Below are positions 5,512-9,348 of a DNA stretch of 9,348 nt, in pieces (position 1 is the stretch's first letter; every line of letters begins with the position of its first letter). This DNA comes from JBDKTK01 sp039680225 (GTDB lineage Bacteria; Desulfobacterota; Syntrophia; Syntrophales; UBA4778): positions 1-9,348 of the forward strand of contig JBDKTK010000292.1 in assembly GCA_039680225.1 (NCBI GenBank), in the 5' to 3' direction. Under the pieces are notes generated by a model that saw only the letters and a program-made list of their open reading frames with translations, ran no database searches and was not told the origin of the DNA. A program made the translations under genes and the position numbers.

Positions 5512-6492
5512 ATGGACGAACTGAAAAAATCGATGGAAAGGGCGGAGATGCTCATTGAGGCCCTCCCGTACATCCAGCGCTTTTACAACAAGACGATTGT
5601 GATCAAGTACGGAGGCCATGCCATGGTCGACAATGACCTGAAGAGGCTTTTCGCCCAGGACATGGTGATGATGAAGTACATCGGCATCAACCCCGTCGTG
5701 GTCCATGGCGGCGGGCCCCAGATCGGCGGCTATCTCAAGAAACTCGGCAAGGACTCGCAGTTCATCCAGGGCATGCGTGTCACGGATGAAGAGACGATGG
5801 ATATCGTGGAGATGGTGCTTGCGGGCAAGGTCAACAAGGAGATCGTCGGCCTTATCAACCAGCACGGCGGAAACGCAGTGGGCCTGAGCGGCAAGGACGG
5901 AAGCCTGATCCGCGCGGAAAAATATTTTCTGAGCGCCGAGAAGGCCAAGGACACCCCGCCGGAAATAATTGATATCGGGCTCGTCGGAAAAGTGGTGGGC
6001 ATCAACTCCGATCTGATCAATTCGCTTGTGAAAGATGGAGTTATACCGGTAATCGCGCCTACCGGCGTAGGCGAGAACGGCGAGACGTATAACATCAATG
6101 CGGATATAGTGGCCGGCGCCGTGGCCGCGGCCCTGAGGGCGGAAAAGCTCATGCTCCTGACGGACGTCGAGGGCGTGCTTGACGAGAACAAGAAATTGAT
6201 AAACACGATGGACAACGACCGCGCCCGCAGGATGATCGAGCAGGGCGTCATTTCAGGCGGCATGTTCCCGAAGATAAAGTGCTGCCTCAAGTCGCTCAAG
6301 CGCGGGGTGCGCAAGGCCCATATAATCGACGGCCGGCTCAAGCACGCCGTGCTCCTGGAGATGTTTACCGACTCGGGGATCGGGACGGAAATAATTTATA
6401 GGCAAATTAGACGACATCGGCTGCAGGGGCGACCGGCCGGTCGCCCTTTCTGGTTTGCCGTAACTTTTCAATTGCCTTTTATTTCATTTTGA
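5512..6492 (+). CDS. argB: Acetylglutamate kinase ArgB, with unusual C-terminal extension
   Basis: ArgB phosphorylates N-acetylglutamate, the second step of arginine synthesis. The amino-acid kinase fold shows KYGGHAM (32-38), VVHGGGPQI (63-71) and LAGKVNKEIVGLINQHGG (103-120). Further signatures are NINADIVAGAVAAAL (194-208), LLTDVEGVLD (215-224) and SGGMFPKI (248-255). The N-terminal helix (about 1-25, ending EALPYIQRFYNKT) is the type found in hexameric, arginine-inhibited kinases, so feedback inhibition is likely. The family normally ends near GIGTEI (residue 294). Here the frame continues about 31 codons (YRQIRRHRLQ onward, positions 6397-6489) through a perfect palindrome before TGA. 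The simplest explanation is loss of a stop at TAT 6397-6399 next to an inserted repeat; a sequencing error is also possible. AAGGGGAAGGA lies just before the ATG. The gap to argD is 15 bp. Confidence 0.93.
   Translation: MDELKKSMERAEMLIEALPYIQRFYNKTIVIKYGGHAMVDNDLKRLFAQDMVMMKYIGINPVVVHGGGPQIGGYLKKLGKDSQFIQGMRVTDEETMDIVEMVLAGKVNKEIVGLINQHGGNAVGLSGKDGSLIRAEKYFLSAEKAKDTPPEIIDIGLVGKVVGINSDLINSLVKDGVIPVIAPTGVGENGETYNINADIVAGAVAAALRAEKLMLLTDVEGVLDENKKLINTMDNDRARRMIEQGVISGGMFPKIKCCLKSLKRGVRKAHIIDGRLKHAVLLEMFTDSGIGTEIIYRQIRRHRLQGRPAGRPFWFAVTFQLPFISF
6427..6446. repeat. Perfect 20-bp palindrome inside the argB 3' extension
   Basis: GGGCGACCGGCCGGTCGCCC is a perfect inverted repeat. Flanking A6425-T6448 and a G-U pair (6426/6447) could lengthen the RNA stem. 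It is followed by TTTC. It resembles the short GGGGCGACC...GGTCGCCC palindromes that recur between genes in many environmental genomes, though copies elsewhere in this genome cannot be seen here. As RNA it would form a very stable hairpin 62 nt upstream of the argD start. Confidence 0.8.
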
Positions 6493-6497
6493 TGAAA

Positions 6498-6510
6498 AAG
6501 GAATTCGGTG
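6498..6510 (+). promoter_or_regulatory. Ribosome binding site and GTG start of argD
   Basis: AAGGA (6498-6502) lies 5 nt before GTG at 6508. The ATG at 6517 in the same frame would be 14 nt away, so the GTG is preferred. Confidence 0.65.
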
Positions 6511-7704
6511 GCGATAATGACAAATGAAGAAACCATGGCACTGTCTGATCAATACGTGATGGGGACGTACAAGAGGAACCCCGTGGCCCTGGCCAGGGGG
6601 AAGGGCGCAAAGGTCTGGGACGAGGACGGGAAAGAGTATCTCGATTTCCTGGCCGGTATCGCGGTATGCAGCCTCGGCCATTCCAATCCGAAAGTGACCG
6701 CGGCCATCCGCAAACAGGCCGGCATCCTCGGGCATACTTCCAACCTTTATTACAACGGGCTCCAGGCGCAGGTTGCCAGGGTCCTGGTGGAGAATTCGTT
6801 TGCCGGCAAGGCGTTCTTCTGCAACAGCGGGGCGGAGGCAAACGAGGCCGCCATCAAGCTCGCGCGGAAATACGGCCATGAGAAGATGGGCGGCAGGTAC
6901 GAGATCATAACCATGGAGAACTCGTTCCACGGCAGGACGCTTGCCACGATCACGGCAACCGGACAGAAGAAATTCCAGGTCGGCTTCGAGCCTCTCCCGG
7001 GGGGATTCAAATACGTGCCGTTCAATGACGCGGCCGTTCTGGAAGCGGCGATAAGCGACATTACATGCGGTGTCATGCTTGAACCGATTCAGGCCGAAGG
7101 GGGAGTACGGGTCCCGTCCGAAGGTTACCTGAAGGCTGTCCGGGAGATCTGCGACAAGAAGGGCATATTGATGATCCTGGACGAGGTCCAGACGGGCATG
7201 GGGCGGACCGGTTCCCTGTTTGCCTACGAGCAGCACGGGATCAAGCCGGATATCATGGCGCTTGCCAAGGCGATCGCCAATGGTTTCCCGGTGGGCGCCA
7301 TGCTGGCGACCGATAAGGTATCCTCTGTCTTCGTGCCCGGGACGCATGCGTCCACCTTCGGGGGCAATTACCTGGCCATGGCGGCCTGCCTGGCGACGCT
7401 CGATTGCCTGCTCAACGGCGGCGTCCTCGAAAATTGCCGGGAGATGGGAGCCTATCTGTTCAAAAAACTGCAGGGACTGAAAAGAAAGCACAGCGTTATT
7501 AAAGAAGTAAGGGGCAGGGGGCTGATCATGGCGCTTGAGATATCCTCCGAATACCCGGAAATGGCGGGCAGGTGCCTGGAAAGAGGATTGATCGTGAACT
7601 GCACGTCGGCAAGCGTGATGAGGCTTGTGCCGCCGCTTACCATTAAAAAATCTGAAATAAACAAGGCTGTGGCAATTATCGACGAGGTATTGGCGAACAT
7701 ATGA
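6508..7704 (+). CDS. argD: Acetylornithine aminotransferase ArgD
   Basis: ArgD is a PLP enzyme that transfers an amino group from glutamate to N-acetylglutamate semialdehyde, giving N-acetylornithine; many members also serve lysine synthesis. The 398 residues follow the class III aminotransferase layout. They include SGAEANEAAIKLAR (107-120), NSFHGRT (138-144), LEPIQAEGGV (191-200) and LDEVQTGMGRTG (224-235, with D225 expected to hold the PLP ring nitrogen). The Schiff-base lysine is K254 (ALAKAIANGFPVGA). THASTFGGN (279-287) and R372 (MRLVPPLT) fit the phosphate and substrate-carboxylate contacts. Its position between argB and argF argues for ArgD over ornithine or GABA aminotransferases. 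The start is GTG at 6508. The stop overlaps the argF start in ATGA, indicating coupled translation. Confidence 0.93.
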   Translation: MAIMTNEETMALSDQYVMGTYKRNPVALARGKGAKVWDEDGKEYLDFLAGIAVCSLGHSNPKVTAAIRKQAGILGHTSNLYYNGLQAQVARVLVENSFAGKAFFCNSGAEANEAAIKLARKYGHEKMGGRYEIITMENSFHGRTLATITATGQKKFQVGFEPLPGGFKYVPFNDAAVLEAAISDITCGVMLEPIQAEGGVRVPSEGYLKAVREICDKKGILMILDEVQTGMGRTGSLFAYEQHGIKPDIMALAKAIANGFPVGAMLATDKVSSVFVPGTHASTFGGNYLAMAACLATLDCLLNGGVLENCREMGAYLFKKLQGLKRKHSVIKEVRGRGLIMALEISSEYPEMAGRCLERGLIVNCTSASVMRLVPPLTIKKSEINKAVAIIDEVLANI

Positions 7705-8627
7705 AAAAGGACCTTCTTACACTTTCGGACCTGCAGAAAAACGATTTCGAAGAGATCTTTTCGCGCACCGGGGAATTGAAGACTCTGCAGAAAAAAGGAA
7801 AATCGCATACCCCCCTCAAGGGGAAGACCCTGGGCATGATTTTCTATAAATCGTCCACCCGGACAAGGCTCTCGTTTGAGGTCGGCTTCAGCCAGTTAGG
7901 CGGCCTCGCCATTTTCCTGAGCAGCCGCGACATCCAGCTCGGCAGGGGCGAGGCTATTTCCGATACGGCCAGGATCATGTCGAGGTACCTCGACGGGATC
8001 ATGATCCGGACGTTCTCCCAGGAGTCGATCGAGGAGTTCGCCCGATACTCGGAAGTGCCGGTCATTAACGGGCTTACCGACCTTCTGCATCCCTGCCAGA
8101 TCCTGGGAGACCTTTTTACGATCATCGAGAAGAAAGGTGATTACAAGGGACTGAAAATCGCATATATAGGCGATGGAAATAATGTCGCCAACACCTGGCT
8201 GACGGCGGCGGCCATCCTTCCTTTCGAGTTCAGCCTCGCATGTCCGGAGGGCTATGAGCCGGATAAGGGAATAATGAAGGATGCGCTGGCCAAAGCGGAA
8301 GGCCGGATAAAAATTATGCGCGACCCGTTCGAGGCCGCGCCGGACGCAGATGTTTTATACACGGATGTCTGGACAAGCATGGGCCAGGAGGCTGAAATGG
8401 ACGAAAGGAAGGAAGCTTTCCGGGGTTATCAGATAAACAAAAAGCTTCTATCCGCGGCCCGCAAGGACGCCATAGTCATGCATTGCCTGCCTGCCCACCG
8501 TGATGAGGAAATAACCTCGGAAGTTATCGACAGCCCCCAGTCGGTCGTTTTCGACCAGGCTGAGAACAGGCTTCACGTCCAGAAAGCTGTGATGGAAATT
8601 CTTATTGGAGGAGGAAAAAAGAAGTGA
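7701..8627 (+). CDS. argF: Ornithine carbamoyltransferase ArgF
   Basis: This enzyme makes citrulline from ornithine and carbamoyl phosphate. The 308 residues contain the carbamoyl-phosphate loop SSTRTRLSFE (51-60), HPCQILGD (130-137), the ornithine-binding segment DVWTSMGQE (222-230, with the SMG loop diagnostic of ornithine) and the catalytic HCLPAHR (261-267). The SMG loop and HCLP motif distinguish it from aspartate, N-acetylornithine and putrescine carbamoyltransferases. The ATG at 7701 overlaps the argD stop by 4 nt and the stop overlaps the GTG start of argG, so the three are probably translated in a coupled way. Because the substrate is free ornithine, an ornithine-releasing enzyme (ArgJ or ArgE) must be encoded elsewhere. 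Confidence 0.95.
   Translation: MKKDLLTLSDLQKNDFEEIFSRTGELKTLQKKGKSHTPLKGKTLGMIFYKSSTRTRLSFEVGFSQLGGLAIFLSSRDIQLGRGEAISDTARIMSRYLDGIMIRTFSQESIEEFARYSEVPVINGLTDLLHPCQILGDLFTIIEKKGDYKGLKIAYIGDGNNVANTWLTAAAILPFEFSLACPEGYEPDKGIMKDALAKAEGRIKIMRDPFEAAPDADVLYTDVWTSMGQEAEMDERKEAFRGYQINKKLLSAARKDAIVMHCLPAHRDEEITSEVIDSPQSVVFDQAENRLHVQKAVMEILIGGGKKK
8607..8626 (+). promoter_or_regulatory. Ribosome binding site and GTG start of argG
   Basis: GGAGGAGG (8607-8614) lies 9 nt upstream of GTG 8624-8626 and is embedded in the last codons of argF (GGGKKK). It is the strongest Shine-Dalgarno motif in the window and settles the argG start, which overlaps the argF TGA as GTGA. Confidence 0.75.
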
Positions 8628-9348
8628 GCAAACAGTATAAGAAAGTAGTGCTGGCCTACTCGGGAGGCCTTGATACGTCTATCATAATCAAGTGGCTCAT
8701 CGAAACATACGATTGCGAGGTGATCGCCTATGCCGCCGATGTGGGCCAGAAAGAGGAACTGGACGGCCTGGAAAAGAAGGCCCTGAATACGGGCGCAAGC
8801 AAGATCTATATAGAAGACCTCCGGGAAGAGTTCGCGCGGGATTTCGTATTCCCGGCGCTGCGGGCCAACGCAATTTACGAGGGCACGTATATGCTGGGCA
8901 CCTCGATAGCGAGGCCGATAATTGCCAAGCGCCAGATCGAGATCGCGAAGAAAGAGAAAGCGGACGCCGTCTGCCACGGAGCCACCGGCAAGGGCAACGA
9001 CCAGGTCCGTTTCGAGCTGACGTACATGGCCCTCGACCCGGGCATAAACATTATCGCCTGCTGGCGCGACCCCAACTGGAAATTCGACTCGCGCCAGTCG
9101 ATGTTCGATTATGCGGAGAAGCATGGCATCCCGCTTCCCTTCACCAGGAAAAAAGCTTACAGCAGCGACCGCAACCTCCTGCATATCTCGCACGAGGGCG
9201 GCATCCTGGAGGACCCCTGGGCGGAGCCGCCGGAGCACGTCTTCTCGATATCGGTATCGCCGGAAAAGGCCCCGAACAAGCCCCTTTACGTGGAAATAGA
9301 TTTCGAGAAGGGCAACCCAGTCGCGGTTGACGGCAAAAAGATGGGCCC
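8624..9348 (+). CDS. argG: Argininosuccinate synthase ArgG, partial (3' end outside window)
   Basis: ArgG joins citrulline and aspartate with ATP to form argininosuccinate. The frame is open from GTG 8624 to the window edge, giving 241 of an expected roughly 400 residues. The N-terminus MSKQYKKVVLAYSGGLDTSI contains the PP-loop SGGLDTS (13-19). YEGTYMLGTSIARP (85-98) and GATGKGNDQVRFE (119-131) are the citrulline- and aspartate-binding signatures. The remainder (NLLHISHEGGILEDPW and the SPEKAPNKP segment) agrees with the family with no break. The strong ribosome binding site and the overlap with argF support the start and co-expression. argH would be the natural next gene but is not in view. 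Confidence 0.95.
   Translation, partial: MSKQYKKVVLAYSGGLDTSIIIKWLIETYDCEVIAYAADVGQKEELDGLEKKALNTGASKIYIEDLREEFARDFVFPALRANAIYEGTYMLGTSIARPIIAKRQIEIAKKEKADAVCHGATGKGNDQVRFELTYMALDPGINIIACWRDPNWKFDSRQSMFDYAEKHGIPLPFTRKKAYSSDRNLLHISHEGGILEDPWAEPPEHVFSISVSPEKAPNKPLYVEIDFEKGNPVAVDGKKMG

Noticed and set aside
3976..5865. A 629-codon open frame on the minus strand opposite hslV, hslU and argB
   Set aside because: It lies antisense to clearly conserved genes, has His/Leu/Asp-rich composition typical of reversed GC-biased codons, and shows no domain. It is a shadow of the hslU codon pattern.
6492..6527. Short ORF starting at ATG 6492 overlapping the argB stop (a possible leader peptide before argD)
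   Set aside because: It has only eleven codons, no dedicated ribosome binding site, and no run of arginine codons that would suggest attenuation.
6484..7491. A 335-codon open frame on the minus strand opposite argD
   Set aside because: Same reasoning: it mirrors a well-conserved aminotransferase and has no recognisable motif.
8692..9330. A 212-codon plus-strand frame within the argG region
   Set aside because: It is an out-of-frame reading of argG, rich in Arg, Pro and Gly. The argG frame from GTG 8624 carries all the conserved motifs.

Overview
This is a gene-dense piece of an ordinary bacterial chromosome, of moderately high GC with AT-rich intergenic gaps. AUA and AGG codons are frequent. 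The gene order (miaB, bifunctional-nuclease-family protein, xerC, hslV, hslU, argB, argD, argF, argG) and the style of the proteins suggest a Desulfobacterota (former Deltaproteobacteria) lineage or a close neighbour. That placement is inference from gene order and protein character, not from a marker gene.

Layout. Positions 1-106 (minus strand) hold the first 35 codons of a ribonucleotide reductase that begins with an ATP-cone, probably the anaerobic class III enzyme NrdD. A 248-bp divergent intergenic region follows. It carries two NrdR-box-like operators at canonical spacing on the nrd side and a probable promoter for miaB. Rightward from 355 come miaB (tRNA methylthiotransferase), a BFN/DUF151 protein overlapping miaB by 16 bp, and a 74-residue DUF3553-like protein. 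This first unit is closed by a 77-nt imperfect inverted repeat that looks like a terminator or a small palindromic insertion.

From 2532 on there is a tight run of same-strand genes: xerC (tyrosine recombinase), hslV and hslU (ATP-dependent protease and its unfoldase), then argB, argD, argF and the first 241 codons of argG. Stop-start overlaps at argD/argF and argF/argG indicate translational coupling in the arginine cluster. The arg genes cover acetylglutamate phosphorylation, acetylornithine transamination, carbamoylation of ornithine and argininosuccinate synthesis. The steps that make acetylglutamate, reduce acetylglutamyl phosphate and deacetylate acetylornithine are not in the window, and neither is argH.

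No mobile element, CRISPR array, RNA gene or clearly undescribed system was found. Points worth a second look are the NrdR operator pair, an ArgB reading frame that runs about 31 codons past the normal C-terminus through a perfect 20-bp palindrome, the 77-nt inverted repeat before xerC, and the small cysteine-ended DUF3553-like gene.
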